This document shows positions 27,460 through 37,476 of a stretch of DNA of 64,000 nt, piece by piece. The stretch is taken from contig DBTT01000046.1 in NCBI GenBank assembly GCA_002307185.1, positions 34,887-98,886 on the forward strand, in the 5' to 3' direction. The first letter of the stretch is position 1. Every line of letters begins with the position of its first letter. This DNA comes from Bacteroidales bacterium UBA1309. Lineage in GTDB: Bacteria; Bacteroidota; Bacteroidia; Bacteroidales; Dysgonomonadaceae. The position numbers and the translations under genes are program-made. The notes under the pieces were generated by a model. The model saw nothing but the letters and a program-made list of their open reading frames with translations, had not been told where the DNA came from and ran no database searches.

Positions 27460-28461
27460 CTATTGGGCAACAACTTCATTCACCAAGGCTTTGCCTTCGA
27501 AGTAATCTGAAATATTACCGAAAGTGACAGATGCAATATTCGACATGGCTTCATTGGTGAAAAAAGCCTGATGAGAAGTAACAATCACATTATTGAAGGA
27601 CAATAAACGAGCCAAAACATCATCAGTCATGACTTCATCAGACCGGTCTTCATAGAAATAGTTTGACTCTTCCTCATACACATCTAGTCCTGCATATCCC
27701 ACCTTAAGGCCAATCAATCCTTCAATGAGGTGCTTTGTGTTTACTAATTTTCCTCGCCCCGTATTTATAATCATTACTCCGTCTTTCATCTTATTGATAG
27801 ATTCTTCGCAAACGAGGTATTCGGTTTCCTTTGTCAGCGGACAATGCAATGTGATCACATCCGATTTGGCGTAAATTTCATCAAGGGAGACATAGGAATA
27901 ACCCAACACTTCGGCAGCTTTCTGATCGGGATAGAGATCATAAGCAATCACATTCATGCCAAGGCCTTTCAGCACACCTATCACAGTTTTACCAATTTTA
28001 CCTGTGCCAACAACACCGACGATTTTGCCGCACATATCAAATCCCTGAAAGCCATTGAGAGAAAAATTCCAGTCACGGGTTCTCAAAAAAGCACGGTGGA
28101 TTTTCCTATTCAAACAGAGCATCAATGCTAAAGTATGTTCGGCTATTGCATGAGGTGAATATTCGGGAACACGGACAACTTTGATTTTGCCTTTGGCATA
28201 AGCAATATCAACATTATTAAAACCAGCACAACGCAGGGCAATGAGTTTGACCCCAAGTTCCACCAATTTGTCGATCACCCGCACATCTACAATGGCATTT
28301 ACAAAGATGCACACTGCATCTGCGCCGGTTGCCAAAATAACGTTGTTGTAATCCAAGTGTTCTTTGTAATAACTCAGCTCAAAACCATATTTTTGGTTTA
28401 TTCTATCAAAAGCAGCCTTGTCGTAAGGCTTTGCATCGAAGACAGCTACTTTGTATGACAT
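27460..28461 (-). CDS. ldhA: D-isomer-specific 2-hydroxyacid dehydrogenase, probable D-lactate dehydrogenase
   Basis: The 333-residue protein has the NAD-binding motif GVVGTGKIGKTVIGVL near residue 150 and the three catalytic residues in NTGRGKLVNT (Arg), LDVYEEE (Glu) and VTSHQAFFTNEA (His). The sequence context resembles the fermentative D-lactate dehydrogenases (LdhA). It would reduce pyruvate to D-lactate in an anaerobe. It is a single gene without close partners. Confidence 0.88.
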   Translation of the reverse strand: MSYKVAVFDAKPYDKAAFDRINQKYGFELSYYKEHLDYNNVILATGADAVCIFVNAIVDVRVIDKLVELGVKLIALRCAGFNNVDIAYAKGKIKVVRVPEYSPHAIAEHTLALMLCLNRKIHRAFLRTRDWNFSLNGFQGFDMCGKIVGVVGTGKIGKTVIGVLKGLGMNVIAYDLYPDQKAAEVLGYSYVSLDEIYAKSDVITLHCPLTKETEYLVCEESINKMKDGVMIINTGRGKLVNTKHLIEGLIGLKVGYAGLDVYEEESNYFYEDRSDEVMTDDVLARLLSFNNVIVTSHQAFFTNEAMSNIASVTFGNISDYFEGKALVNEVVAQ

Positions 28462-28645
28462 GAGGATTTGTATTATAGTTTATGAAAATATTCTATTCAA
28501 CCTGAATTCATTGACAACCTTTGCACCTAAAAGGAATATTGTTGATCGCCTTGAGAATCGTTTACAAAGTTAAGTAAAATAAGGTTGACTCCAAATTTGG
28601 GCATCAATTTTATGACCTTCGTTTTCTTCCTGAAGAAAAACGAAA

Positions 28646-28671
28646 AGCGGCAACCAAATTTGATTGCCGCT
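28646..28671 (-). terminator. secDF terminator
   Basis: AGCGGCAATC pairs with GGTTGCCGCT (one G-T pair) around a 6-base loop on the minus strand, followed by TTTTCGTTTTT. It lies about 20 bases past the secDF stop. Confidence 0.85.
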
Positions 28672-28691
28672 CCTCCAGATCATTATTTTTT

Positions 28692-31595
28692 TTACTTTTC
28701 AGCTATTTTTTTTTGTCTCGCTTCGTCTTTCTTATGCATGATTTCATAAGCTATTGGTGTTGCAATGAACACGGAAGAATAGGTCCCGAAAAGGATACCA
28801 AGAATCATGGCGAAAGAGAAACTGCGAAGAGAATCACCTCCCAAGATAAAGATACACAGCAATACGAGGATCGTACTCAAAGACACACTGATCGTACGCG
28901 TAAGGGTTGTGTTCAATGAGTCGTTAATATTCTCGCTGATTGTACGCAAGGGGAATTCTTTCCGTCTTTCACGAACACGGTCGAAGATAACGACTTTATC
29001 GTGGATAGAAAATCCGACTACGGTCAAAATCGCCGCTATAAACTCCTGGTTGATTTCGAGAGAAAATGGCAAAAACTTATGAAACAGCGAATAGGCAAAA
29101 ATAACAATCGCAGCATCATGCGCCACAGCTATAATCGTACCTAATGAGAATGCTATATCACGGAAACGGAGCAATATATACAAGCCCATACACAGGATAG
29201 CAAATGCTACTGCAAACACAGCAGCCGTTTTCATATCATCAGCCATACTGGGTCCAACCTTTTGGGAACTTTGTATGTAATCGCTGATCGTTGAACCCGG
29301 TTTAAGGTAGGCACTCAAAGCTGTTGTCATTTTGCTTCTAATTTCGGCCTCCACGTTTTCACCCGTATCTTGAATTTTATAGTTTGTGGAAACACGCACC
29401 TGATTGCTTGTACCAATGGTGATAACAGTAACGGCAGACCCTTCATGTTCCAATTGTGCGCGAAGAGCATCGCCTAACTGCTGGGTATCAACTGGTTTAT
29501 CAAAGCGAATAATATAATTGCGACCACCCGTAAAATCAATGCCTCTATTCAAGCCAAATGCAAACAGGGAAATAACTCCGATCAGAATCAACATCCCAGA
29601 AAGCGCATAAGCCTTACGGTGTAGGTTCAAGAAGTTGATCTTAGTGTCCATCAAGAAATTGCGCAATGGCGCAGAAGAAAACTTCAAATTTTGGAATTTA
29701 CCTTTCGAGAACGCATAGTCGTAAACCAAACGGGTCATAAAGATCGCAGTGAAAAACGAGGCGGAGATTCCAATAATTTCGGTGATAGCAAAGCCCCTGA
29801 TAGGACCAGTACCAAAATTATAAAGGATGAAACCTGTAATAATAGAAGTTAAGTTGGAGTCAAAAATAGCGGTGAAGGCATGTTTGTAACCGTCATCCAA
29901 TGCTTTCTTGGTATTCTTGCCCGATCGTAGTTCCTCTTTGGTTCGTTCGTAGATAAGTACGTTTGCATCCACAGCCATCGCCATCGCCAGCACAAGCCCG
30001 CAAATACCGGGTAGTGTCATAACCGCATGGAATGATGCCAAGATACCAAGTGTGAAGAACAAGTTGAGCAGCAAAGCTCCATTTGAAATCATACCAGGAA
30101 TGAAACCGTAAACCAAACACATATAGCTCATTAAGATAAACAAAGCCACAAGCAACGAGATCAGACCAGCCTTGATGGCCTCTTCTCCCAAAGAAGGGCC
30201 AACAACGTTGTCTTGCACGATGCGAACCCCGGCCTTCATTTTACCAGACTTCAGCACGTTTTCCAAGTCTTTCGCCTCTTCTGGAGTAAAGTTTCCTGTA
30301 ATAGACGAACGTCCTCCTTCAATTTTATCGTTTACATTTGGAGCAGAATATACATGTCCGTCCAAAACAATCGCAATCGAATTTCCTTTCTCAGCACCTG
30401 TAATGTTAGCCCAACGGTTGGAACCGGAAGCATTCATTTCCATGCTCACTTCCCAACCGCCACCTTTGGTTTGTTGGCCTTGGTCAGCTTTTGCGGATAC
30501 TACGACATCACCGTCCAAAGCTGGACCACGTTTGATGCCGTCGCCACGAAGCACATACAATTGATAGAATGATTCTTTGTCGTCAGTCGCCTTAAAGCCC
30601 CATTTAAAAAGCATATCAGTAGGGTAAGCATCTTTATATTTAGCCAAGATAGCATCAACGGCGGCAGTGTCATTTTTATTCACAATTCCCAAAACAGGAC
30701 CTTGTTGCCCAGCTTGAGCAAAATATTGCAAGAAAGGTTTCTTGAATGGCAACAGAGAAGGGTCTTCTGTAGCGCCAGCCTTCGTGGAATCCGCGGTAGT
30801 GGAATCTTTCACAGCAGTGGGTTTCCCTTTCGAACTCAAAGCTTGTGCTGAACGAGCATTCAGGTCGCTCAAATAATTCGAGATGGTGCTTATGTTATAC
30901 GTTTTCCAAAATTCAAGATTTGCGCTTCCTTGTAGCAATTTTCGCACACGATCAGTTTCTTTAACCCCTGGAAGTTCGATAAGGATACGTTCTGCGCGAT
31001 CCAATTTTTGTATATTGGGAGCCACCACACCAAAGCGGTCGATACGTGTGCGAAGCACGTTGAATGAATTATCAGCCACACTTTTGAGTTCTTCTCTCAA
31101 TACCGAAATCACTTTTTCGTTGTTGTCGGTTTGATTGATCCGGCTCTTCAGTGTTACAGAAAAAATGTCTGCCAATCTCGCATTTTTATCGATCCCTTCG
31201 TATTTGTTTTTGAACAAGGTGATAAAATCAAGGTTGCTTCCTGTACGGTTTTCAGCTACAGCCTCATTGATGGCCTTGTTGAATTGAGGGTTATCTGTAT
31301 TGGCTAAAGCCTTCAAAACGGCTGCGGCATCAATTTCAAGAATAACATTCATACCGCCTTTCAGGTCAAGGCCTAATCCGATTTCTTTTTCACGGCATTG
31401 CTTCAATGTGTAGCCAAGCCATACTTTTTGGGTTGAGATTGAATCCAGATAGTGACTTTCTGCATTCAAATCACCGTTGGCAAACTCTATTGCTTTGCTT
31501 TCAAAGTGTCTTGTCACAAACGAAAATGACAAATAGTACACACAAACCAATGTCAAAAGAACGGCAAAAACTTTTACAAATCCTTTGTTTTGCAT
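28692..31595 (-). CDS. secDF: fused protein-export membrane protein SecDF
   Basis: The 967-residue protein joins SecD and SecF in one chain, as usual in Bacteroidetes. The SecD part (about 1-620) has the GLGLDLKGGMNVILEID segment, a large periplasmic P1 region with a low-complexity stretch near 260-285, and six membrane segments. The SecF part begins near 640 with a membrane segment and GIDFTGGRNYIIRF. SecDF uses the proton gradient to help SecYEG release exported proteins. It stands alone, with a good promoter upstream. Confidence 0.96.
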   Translation of the reverse strand: MQNKGFVKVFAVLLTLVCVYYLSFSFVTRHFESKAIEFANGDLNAESHYLDSISTQKVWLGYTLKQCREKEIGLGLDLKGGMNVILEIDAAAVLKALANTDNPQFNKAINEAVAENRTGSNLDFITLFKNKYEGIDKNARLADIFSVTLKSRINQTDNNEKVISVLREELKSVADNSFNVLRTRIDRFGVVAPNIQKLDRAERILIELPGVKETDRVRKLLQGSANLEFWKTYNISTISNYLSDLNARSAQALSSKGKPTAVKDSTTADSTKAGATEDPSLLPFKKPFLQYFAQAGQQGPVLGIVNKNDTAAVDAILAKYKDAYPTDMLFKWGFKATDDKESFYQLYVLRGDGIKRGPALDGDVVVSAKADQGQQTKGGGWEVSMEMNASGSNRWANITGAEKGNSIAIVLDGHVYSAPNVNDKIEGGRSSITGNFTPEEAKDLENVLKSGKMKAGVRIVQDNVVGPSLGEEAIKAGLISLLVALFILMSYMCLVYGFIPGMISNGALLLNLFFTLGILASFHAVMTLPGICGLVLAMAMAVDANVLIYERTKEELRSGKNTKKALDDGYKHAFTAIFDSNLTSIITGFILYNFGTGPIRGFAITEIIGISASFFTAIFMTRLVYDYAFSKGKFQNLKFSSAPLRNFLMDTKINFLNLHRKAYALSGMLILIGVISLFAFGLNRGIDFTGGRNYIIRFDKPVDTQQLGDALRAQLEHEGSAVTVITIGTSNQVRVSTNYKIQDTGENVEAEIRSKMTTALSAYLKPGSTISDYIQSSQKVGPSMADDMKTAAVFAVAFAILCMGLYILLRFRDIAFSLGTIIAVAHDAAIVIFAYSLFHKFLPFSLEINQEFIAAILTVVGFSIHDKVVIFDRVRERRKEFPLRTISENINDSLNTTLTRTISVSLSTILVLLCIFILGGDSLRSFSFAMILGILFGTYSSVFIATPIAYEIMHKKDEARQKKIAEK

Positions 31596-31725
31596 TTGGA
31601 ATTACTTAAATTATTTATTGTTTTTATTTTGTTTTACAATCAATTTCTTTATGAATTTTTCAGCTAAAAAGCTCAAATTCAGAGCCCGAATAGTTAAAAA
31701 CAAAAAGAATCTATTTTCAAGCCTG

Positions 31726-31755
31726 CAAATATAGTCTTTTTATTCTTTTATCAAA
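31726..31755 (-). promoter_or_regulatory. secDF promoter
   Basis: On the minus strand the -7 element TATATTTG (31726-31733) and the -33 element TTTG (31752-31755) are separated by 18 bases. Both match the Bacteroidetes consensus. Confidence 0.7.
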
Positions 31756-31960
31756 AGACATTTGCCTGTGAAATTATCGTTTAAAGGCAAACCTTTCGTT
31801 CATGATTGCGCATTATAGGCCGAAAATATGCTTTTCAAAATTTCGTAAATCAAGGCGATTTTCCCCGCAAAATATAGACTATATGTACAAAAAGACAAAA
31901 TATGCTGGACTCTTTGCCGCAACAAACCCACATTACATATCCGATATGAGAGATTTTCAT

Positions 31961-31968
31961 TAAATTTG
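31961..31968 (+). promoter_or_regulatory. metA promoter -7 element
   Basis: TAAATTTG matches TAnnTTTG, 50 bases upstream of the metA start. No clear -33 TTTG is at the usual distance. Confidence 0.5.
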
Positions 31969-32018
31969 TAATCTGTTTTTTTACATCACATCCAAATCAT
32001 CGAATTAAATTGTAAGAA

Positions 32019-32969
32019 ATGCCATTAACCCTTCCAACCAATTTGCCGGCAATCGAACTTCTCAAGAAAGAGAATATATTCGTAATAAGCCAGTTGAGAG
32101 CGAAGACACAGGATATTCGCCCGCTGAAAGTGGCTGTTCTCAATTTGATGCCACTTAAGATCGCAACAGAAACAGACCTTATCCGGGTTATGTCAAATAC
32201 ACCTCTGCAAATAGAAGTGGATTTCGTCAGTTTGTCTTCGCACGAATCGAAGAACACTCCGGCAGAACATATGAAAGCTTTTTACAAAAGTTTTGATGAA
32301 ATATCAAAAAGCAATTACGACGGCTTGATTGTGACAGGTGCTCCTGTCGAAAACTTGAATTTCGAGGATGTGAATTATTGGGACGAAGTGTGCCAGGTGT
32401 TTGATTGGGCGCGCGAGCATGTCACTTCATCTTTTTACATTTGCTGGGCTGCGCAAGCCGCCTTGTATCGCTTCTATGATGTCCCCAAATACCCGCTTTC
32501 AGAAAAAATGTTCGGCGTATTCAAGCACACTATATTGGATAGGAATTGCCCCTTATTCCGGGGTTTTGACGATGAATACTATGCTCCCCATAGCCGCCAC
32601 ACTGAAATCAGGGCAGAAGACATTGCCAAACACGAAGACTTGAAGCTTCTTTCCACTTCTGACGAATCGGGCGTGTATATTGTGCAAGGTCGTGGAGGAC
32701 GCGAATTTTACGTTACCGGACATTCTGAATATGCCCTTTATACGCTTCACAACGAGTATTCACGTGATGCTTCAAAAGGCTTGCCGATTGAGCCGCCCCG
32801 GCACTATTACAGGCACGACGACCCCCAGGAAAAGCCGATTTCGCGTTGGACAGGACATGGCAACTTACTCTTCAACAATTGGATAAACTATTACTTATAT
32901 CAATCCACGCCATTCAAATTAGAAGATATAGAGAAACTTGGCAACATCTATTTTGACTTCGATCTATAA
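32019..32969 (+). CDS. metA: homoserine O-acyltransferase MetA (predicted acetyl-CoA specific)
   Basis: The 316-residue protein activates homoserine in methionine synthesis. Signatures are VAVLNLMPLKIATETDLIR near residue 38, the catalytic Cys142 in FYICWAAQAALY, and the later YYAPHSRHTE. Residue 111 is Glu (TGAPVENLNF), whereas E. coli MetA, a succinyltransferase, has Gly here. In the family, Glu at this position goes with acetyl-CoA use, so O-acetylhomoserine is the expected product. It is followed after 9 bases by a U32 peptidase gene. Confidence 0.94.
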   Translation: MPLTLPTNLPAIELLKKENIFVISQLRAKTQDIRPLKVAVLNLMPLKIATETDLIRVMSNTPLQIEVDFVSLSSHESKNTPAEHMKAFYKSFDEISKSNYDGLIVTGAPVENLNFEDVNYWDEVCQVFDWAREHVTSSFYICWAAQAALYRFYDVPKYPLSEKMFGVFKHTILDRNCPLFRGFDDEYYAPHSRHTEIRAEDIAKHEDLKLLSTSDESGVYIVQGRGGREFYVTGHSEYALYTLHNEYSRDASKGLPIEPPRHYYRHDDPQEKPISRWTGHGNLLFNNWINYYLYQSTPFKLEDIEKLGNIYFDFDL

Positions 32970-32978
32970 TACAACACG

Positions 32979-34799
32979 TTGATTACAGCCCGAAAAATCG
33001 AACTGCTTGCCCCTGCCAAAAATGCAGAATTTGGCAGGGAAGCTATTTTGCATGGAGCCGATGCAGTTTACATTGGTGCGCCCAAATTCAGCGCACGCGC
33101 ATCAGCAGGAAACAGCTTGGAAGATATCGAAAGCTTAGCCAAATTTGCTCATCAGTACCACGCCCGTGTGTATGTTGCATTGAACACGATTCTCAATGAC
33201 GAAGAATTGATCGAAACCGAGCGATTGATTCATGAATTGTACGAGATTGGCATTGACGCACTGATCATTCAGGATTTGGGAATCATGCAGCTCAACTTGC
33301 CTCCTATCCCACTCCATGCAAGCACCCAGATGGATAACCGAACAGTGGAAAAAGCTATTTTTCTGGAAAAAGCGGGGTTTTCGCAAATCGTATTGGCACG
33401 TGAGCTGACTATCGAAGAAATAACGAATATCGCGTCCGCCGTTTCCACCCCTTTGGAAGTGTTCATCCACGGAGCCTTGTGCGTTTCATTCAGCGGCCAA
33501 TGTTATCTGAGCAGCGCATTGAGTGGCCGTAGTGCCAATCGAGGAACCTGCTCGCAACCTTGCCGCTTGCCCTACAACCTCGTTGACAGCGATGGCACGG
33601 AGATCGCATCTGGAAAACATTTGCTGTCGATGAAAGATTTGAATCAGTCGAACAATCTGGAAGAATTGCTCGATGCAGGCGTAAGTTCGTTGAAAATTGA
33701 AGGACGGCTCAAAGATCTGTCGTATGTGAAAAATGTGGTGGCATTTTACCGGCAACAACTCGACAAAATCCTTGCCCAAAGGACTGAATTGATCCGCTCT
33801 TCTTCCGGCAAATCGGCCTATTCATTCACTCCTGATCTGCAAAAAAGTTTCAACCGGGATTTCACCGACTATTTTTTACATAATCGAAAAGAAAAGGTGT
33901 GGTCGATTGACTCCCCAAAATCCATCGGCGAATTTGTGGGAACAGTTTCAGAGGTAACAACACGCTACATTCGTTTGCAAGCCAAAGCAAAACTGAACAA
34001 TGGTGATGGCCTGTGTTTCCTCAACCACAAAAAAGAGTTGGATGGCATCCATGTGAACCGGGTGGAAGGGGATTTGATTTTCCCGCTTCGGATTCCTGAA
34101 ATCAAAAAAGGAACGCGCATCTACAGAAACAACGACCACGAGTTCGAGAAAATTTTATCTAAGAAAACCGCGGAACGAAAAATTAGCGCGCAAATCCAAC
34201 TCAGGGAAACGAGTATTGGTTTTGAACTAAAGATGGAAGACGAAGATGGATTCTGCACATCCATCGATTACAGTGCAAAGAAAGAAACTGCTCAGAAAGA
34301 CCAAACCGAAAATATCAAGAACAACCTCAAAAAAACGGGTGACACGATCTTTTCAGTAGCATCCGTTGACATTCAATTTTCAGAAAATTTATTCATTCCA
34401 GCATCTTCGCTTTCCCAATGGCGAAGGGAAATCACCGAAAAGCTTCTTCTGATCCGGTTAGAAAATTATCCCCGGCAGGAAATTGTACACATGCCAACGA
34501 CCCACGCCTTTCCAACAAAGGAAATTACCTATTTGGGCAATGTATCCAACAACAAGGCCAAATCGTTTTACGTGCAACATCAAGCTTCCGTGAAGCAGCA
34601 AGCCTTTGAACTGGAGCAACAAAGTGATGTTCCCCTCATGTTCACGCGTCATTGCATCAAGCACTCGATGGGTTGGTGCCCCAAAGACCATCAGGAAAAG
34701 TCTCCCTACAAAGAACCCTTTTTCCTTCTTCACGATAAGACCAAACTTCGGCTGGAATTTGACTGCAAGCAATGCCAAATGAAAGTGTATAAAGGGTAG
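32979..34799 (+). CDS. U32-family peptidase (TTG start)
   Basis: The 606-residue protein has the U32 core: ELLAPAKNAEFGREAILHGADAVYIG at the N-terminus, EVFIHGALCVSFSGQCYLSS near residue 165 and CSQPCRLPYNLVDSDG near 195. It contains extra C-terminal domains, as in the long members of the family. The start is TTG at 32979: an in-frame stop lies at 32967-32969 and no suitable ATG follows before conserved residues. Family members act in peptide turnover or in tRNA/ubiquinone hydroxylation; the substrate here is unknown. A C-terminal Cys-rich end (FDCKQCQMKVYKG) is visible. Confidence 0.86.
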   Translation: MITARKIELLAPAKNAEFGREAILHGADAVYIGAPKFSARASAGNSLEDIESLAKFAHQYHARVYVALNTILNDEELIETERLIHELYEIGIDALIIQDLGIMQLNLPPIPLHASTQMDNRTVEKAIFLEKAGFSQIVLARELTIEEITNIASAVSTPLEVFIHGALCVSFSGQCYLSSALSGRSANRGTCSQPCRLPYNLVDSDGTEIASGKHLLSMKDLNQSNNLEELLDAGVSSLKIEGRLKDLSYVKNVVAFYRQQLDKILAQRTELIRSSSGKSAYSFTPDLQKSFNRDFTDYFLHNRKEKVWSIDSPKSIGEFVGTVSEVTTRYIRLQAKAKLNNGDGLCFLNHKKELDGIHVNRVEGDLIFPLRIPEIKKGTRIYRNNDHEFEKILSKKTAERKISAQIQLRETSIGFELKMEDEDGFCTSIDYSAKKETAQKDQTENIKNNLKKTGDTIFSVASVDIQFSENLFIPASSLSQWRREITEKLLLIRLENYPRQEIVHMPTTHAFPTKEITYLGNVSNNKAKSFYVQHQASVKQQAFELEQQSDVPLMFTRHCIKHSMGWCPKDHQEKSPYKEPFFLLHDKTKLRLEFDCKQCQMKVYKG

Positions 34800-34841
34800 A
34801 ATCTCACCCTATAACTTTCTTTCCCTGAATTTACGAAACGA

Positions 34842-35954
34842 TTAAAGCGTACCCTTGGTCGAAGGCAATTCATAGCGAAGAATATCCCGTTTGATGGCCA
34901 TTTTCAGCGAACGGGCCAATGCCTTGAAGATTCCTTCAATCTTGTGGTGCTCGTTCGCTCCTTCCGCTTGAATATTGAGATTCATTTTGGCAGCATCGCT
35001 CAACGATTTGAAGAAATGAAGGAACATCTCGGTAGGCATATCGCCCACTTTTTCCCGTTGAAATTCAGCATTCCACACCAACCAAGGACGACCCCCGAAA
35101 TCCAATGCCACCGAGCAAAGACAATCGTCCATCGGCAAGCAATAGCCATACCGTTCGATGCCCCGCTTGCTACCCAAAGCTTGATAAATGGCCTCACCCA
35201 AAGCAATGGCCGTGTCCTCAATCGTATGGTGTTCGTCCACATCAAGATCTCCTTTTGTTTGAATGGTCAAGTCAACACCCGAATGCTTGCCTATTTGATC
35301 GAGCATGTGATCGAAAAAACCAAGTCCTGTAGAAATTTTCGTAACACCTTTCCCATCCAGATTAAGTGCAACGTAAATATCCGTCTCTTTCGTTGTCCGA
35401 CGAATTTCAGCTTTCCGTTCTCCAGCAAAAATCAATTCCGCCACCTTGTCCCAATCTTCGGTTTGCAAGATGCAAGAAGGGAGCAATTCTTCCGGAACAA
35501 TCATTTTTTCGTTTAGGAAAATGGCTTTTGCGCGCAGATTTTTTGCCAATTCCACATCTGTCAATCGATCGCCGATCACAAAAGAATTTGCCAGATCGTA
35601 TTCTTCAGAAAAATATTTCCCCAACATACCCGTGCCTGGCTTACGCGTGGAGAGGTTATCCTCGGGGAAGCTTTTATCGATAAAGACCTCATCAAAAGTG
35701 ACGCCTTCCCCTTCGAAGGTTTTCAACATCAAGTTGTGCGCCGGCCAAAATGTTTCCTCCGGGAAAGAAGAAGTCCCCAATCCATCCTGATTGGTCACCA
35801 TTGCCCATTCAAAATCGGTATTTTTCCGAAGAAAATAGAGGTTGCGAATCGCTTTCGGATAAAACTCCAGCTTCTCAAAACTATCCAATTGATAATCTAC
35901 GGGCGGTTCCAGAACCAAGGTTCCGTCGCGGTCTATAAATAATACTCGTTTCAT
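34842..35954 (-). CDS. hisB: bifunctional histidinol-phosphatase / imidazoleglycerol-phosphate dehydratase HisB
   Basis: I choose the start at 35954 ([13 protein letters not shown]), which overlaps the hisC stop by four bases (ATGA). The longer start at 35972 would add six residues. The N-terminal HAD domain has the nucleophile motif DRDGT. The C-terminal domain has the IGPD metal-binding motifs [16 protein letters not shown] and [14 protein letters not shown]. Together they catalyse two steps of histidine synthesis. It is the last gene of the hisG-hisD-cupin-hisC-hisB operon. Confidence 0.95.
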   Translation of the reverse strand: MKRVLFIDRDGTLVLEPPVDYQLDSFEKLEFYPKAIRNLYFLRKNTDFEWAMVTNQDGLGTSSFPEETFWPAHNLMLKTFEGEGVTFDEVFIDKSFPEDNLSTRKPGTGMLGKYFSEEYDLANSFVIGDRLTDVELAKNLRAKAIFLNEKMIVPEELLPSCILQTEDWDKVAELIFAGERKAEIRRTTKETDIYVALNLDGKGVTKISTGLGFFDHMLDQIGKHSGVDLTIQTKGDLDVDEHHTIEDTAIALGEAIYQALGSKRGIERYGYCLPMDDCLCSVALDFGGRPWLVWNAEFQREKVGDMPTEMFLHFFKSLSDAAKMNLNIQAEGANEHHKIEGIFKALARSLKMAIKRDILRYELPSTKGTL

Positions 35955-36985
35955 CCGTTTATTTTTTTCCAAGTTTCAATCAACATCTTATTCTCTTCCT
36001 CTGTTCCGACAGTAATGCGCAGGCAATTTCCGCACAAAGTCACCGCATTTCGGTTGCGGACAATCACGCCGGCATCAGCCAGTTTGGCGTAAATTCCATT
36101 GGCATCCGTCACCTTCAGCAGCACAAAATTAGCATCTGATGGGTAAATTTGGAGTACCTCGGGTAAAGCTTTCAATTGCTCAGACAAATACTCTCGTCCG
36201 GCCAACAAACTTTCCACCCATTTTTGCTTGCGCTCTTGTTGTTCCAACTCTTTTAGGACAAATTCCTGTGTCAACTGATTCACATTGTATGGATATTTAA
36301 CCTTGTTGAACAGGCGGATTATCTCGGGCGATGCAAAAGCCATCCCCAAACGAACAGCTGCCAATCCCCAAGCCTTAGAGAAAGTTTGCAAGATAATCAG
36401 GTTCGGGTATTTTTCCAAATCGGAAAGCCAAGAAGCATTGGGCGCAAAATCAATGTAAGCTTCGTCCAACACAACGATTCCCGAGAAGTTCCGAAGTATT
36501 TTTTCCACTTCCGATTTATTCATCACATTTCCGGTCGGATTGTTGGGGGAACACAGGAAAATCAGTTTTGTACGGGCATCCGTGCGGGCCAACACGCGAT
36601 TTGCATCCAAGGTATAATCTTCATTGAGAAGTACTTTTCGGTATTCCACATTGTTAACATCAGCACACACCAGATACATACCGTAAGTGGGATCGATGGC
36701 GACAACGTTGTCCACGGCTGGTTCGCAGAAAATGCGAATCACCAAGTCGATCGGTTCGTCACTTCCATTTCCAAAAAATATTTTCTCAGGAGCCACCTGT
36801 TTCACTTCCGCCACTTTCAATTTCAATTTCCATTGCAAAGGGTCGGGATAGCGGTTGTAAGGGTTGTTGAGCGGATTTTCGTTGGCATCCAAATAGACGG
36901 AAGCCTCGCCCTTGAATTCGTCACGGGCCGAAGAATACGCTTTCAATGCCCAAATGTTCGGGCGTACTAATTTCTCTAAATCCAT
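35951..36985 (-). CDS. hisC: histidinol-phosphate aminotransferase
   Basis: The 344-residue PLP transaminase has [19 protein letters not shown] near residue 30, [10 protein letters not shown] near 150, [11 protein letters not shown] near 175 and the PLP lysine in [17 protein letters not shown] near 207. It makes histidinol phosphate in histidine synthesis. It is between the cupin gene, 20 bases upstream, and hisB, which it overlaps by 4 bases. Confidence 0.95.
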   Translation of the reverse strand: MDLEKLVRPNIWALKAYSSARDEFKGEASVYLDANENPLNNPYNRYPDPLQWKLKLKVAEVKQVAPEKIFFGNGSDEPIDLVIRIFCEPAVDNVVAIDPTYGMYLVCADVNNVEYRKVLLNEDYTLDANRVLARTDARTKLIFLCSPNNPTGNVMNKSEVEKILRNFSGIVVLDEAYIDFAPNASWLSDLEKYPNLIILQTFSKAWGLAAVRLGMAFASPEIIRLFNKVKYPYNVNQLTQEFVLKELEQQERKQKWVESLLAGREYLSEQLKALPEVLQIYPSDANFVLLKVTDANGIYAKLADAGVIVRNRNAVTLCGNCLRITVGTEEENKMLIETWKKING

Positions 36986-37005
36986 AACGATCTCTATTTT
37001 GTTTC

Positions 37006-37458
37006 TTATTTTTCGTATGTTGACACCACAAATACGATCAACGGCTCATCACCGGTGTTTATCAACGAATGATAATTGTTTTCGCCCTGAATGGCAGTCA
37101 CGGCCCCCTTTTTAAGGGTAAATGTCCTGATTACTTGGTCCTGTCCAATGCGTTCGATGTATTTTCCTTCGCCATTCACAATCACATAAAGTTCCTGTTC
37201 CTTCCGGCTGAAATGTTCGTGAAATCCCGCCTGGTCGCCGTTGTTGAGCAAAACCATGTAAACGCCGATGCGGTTGTTGACCAAGTCCACTCTTTCAAAA
37301 AGTGAAACCATGTACACCACTCCTGCCCCACCGTACATGGGGTCACGTTTCTCCACTTCGAAGTCGTAATCTGATTTTCTGTCTTTTCCAAAAATCGTAA
37401 CAGACAAATCAAGATATTTTTTCAGGGCATCAATTACTTGCTTTTTATCGTCTTCCAT
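37006..37458 (-). CDS. cupin-domain protein inside the his operon
   Basis: The 150-residue protein has a single cupin fold: [23 protein letters not shown] near residue 80 and later [21 protein letters not shown] near 125. The metal-binding pattern (His...Glu with a later His) is largely conserved. It sits 18 bases after hisD and 20 bases before hisC, so it is co-transcribed with histidine genes. No standard histidine pathway step needs it. It may bind or isomerise a phosphosugar, or sense a metabolite; this is inference. Confidence 0.72.
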   Translation of the reverse strand: MEDDKKQVIDALKKYLDLSVTIFGKDRKSDYDFEVEKRDPMYGGAGVVYMVSLFERVDLVNNRIGVYMVLLNNGDQAGFHEHFSRKEQELYVIVNGEGKYIERIGQDQVIRTFTLKKGAVTAIQGENNYHSLINTGDEPLIVFVVSTYEK

Positions 37459-37476
37459 TATATCAACTGTTTTTTC

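Larger units (their letters stand above)
31596..32018. other. divergent promoter region between secDF and metA
   Basis: The 423-base gap holds the secDF promoter (31726-31755, minus), the metA -7 element (31961-31968, plus) and A/T-rich sequence. The secDF leader would be about 125 bases. I looked for a SAM riboswitch upstream of metA and saw none, since only about 50 bases lie between the promoter and the start codon. Confidence 0.6.

Noticed and set aside
31969..32018. SAM or other riboswitch ahead of metA
   Set aside because: Only 50 bases separate the -7 element from the start codon, with no conserved fold visible.
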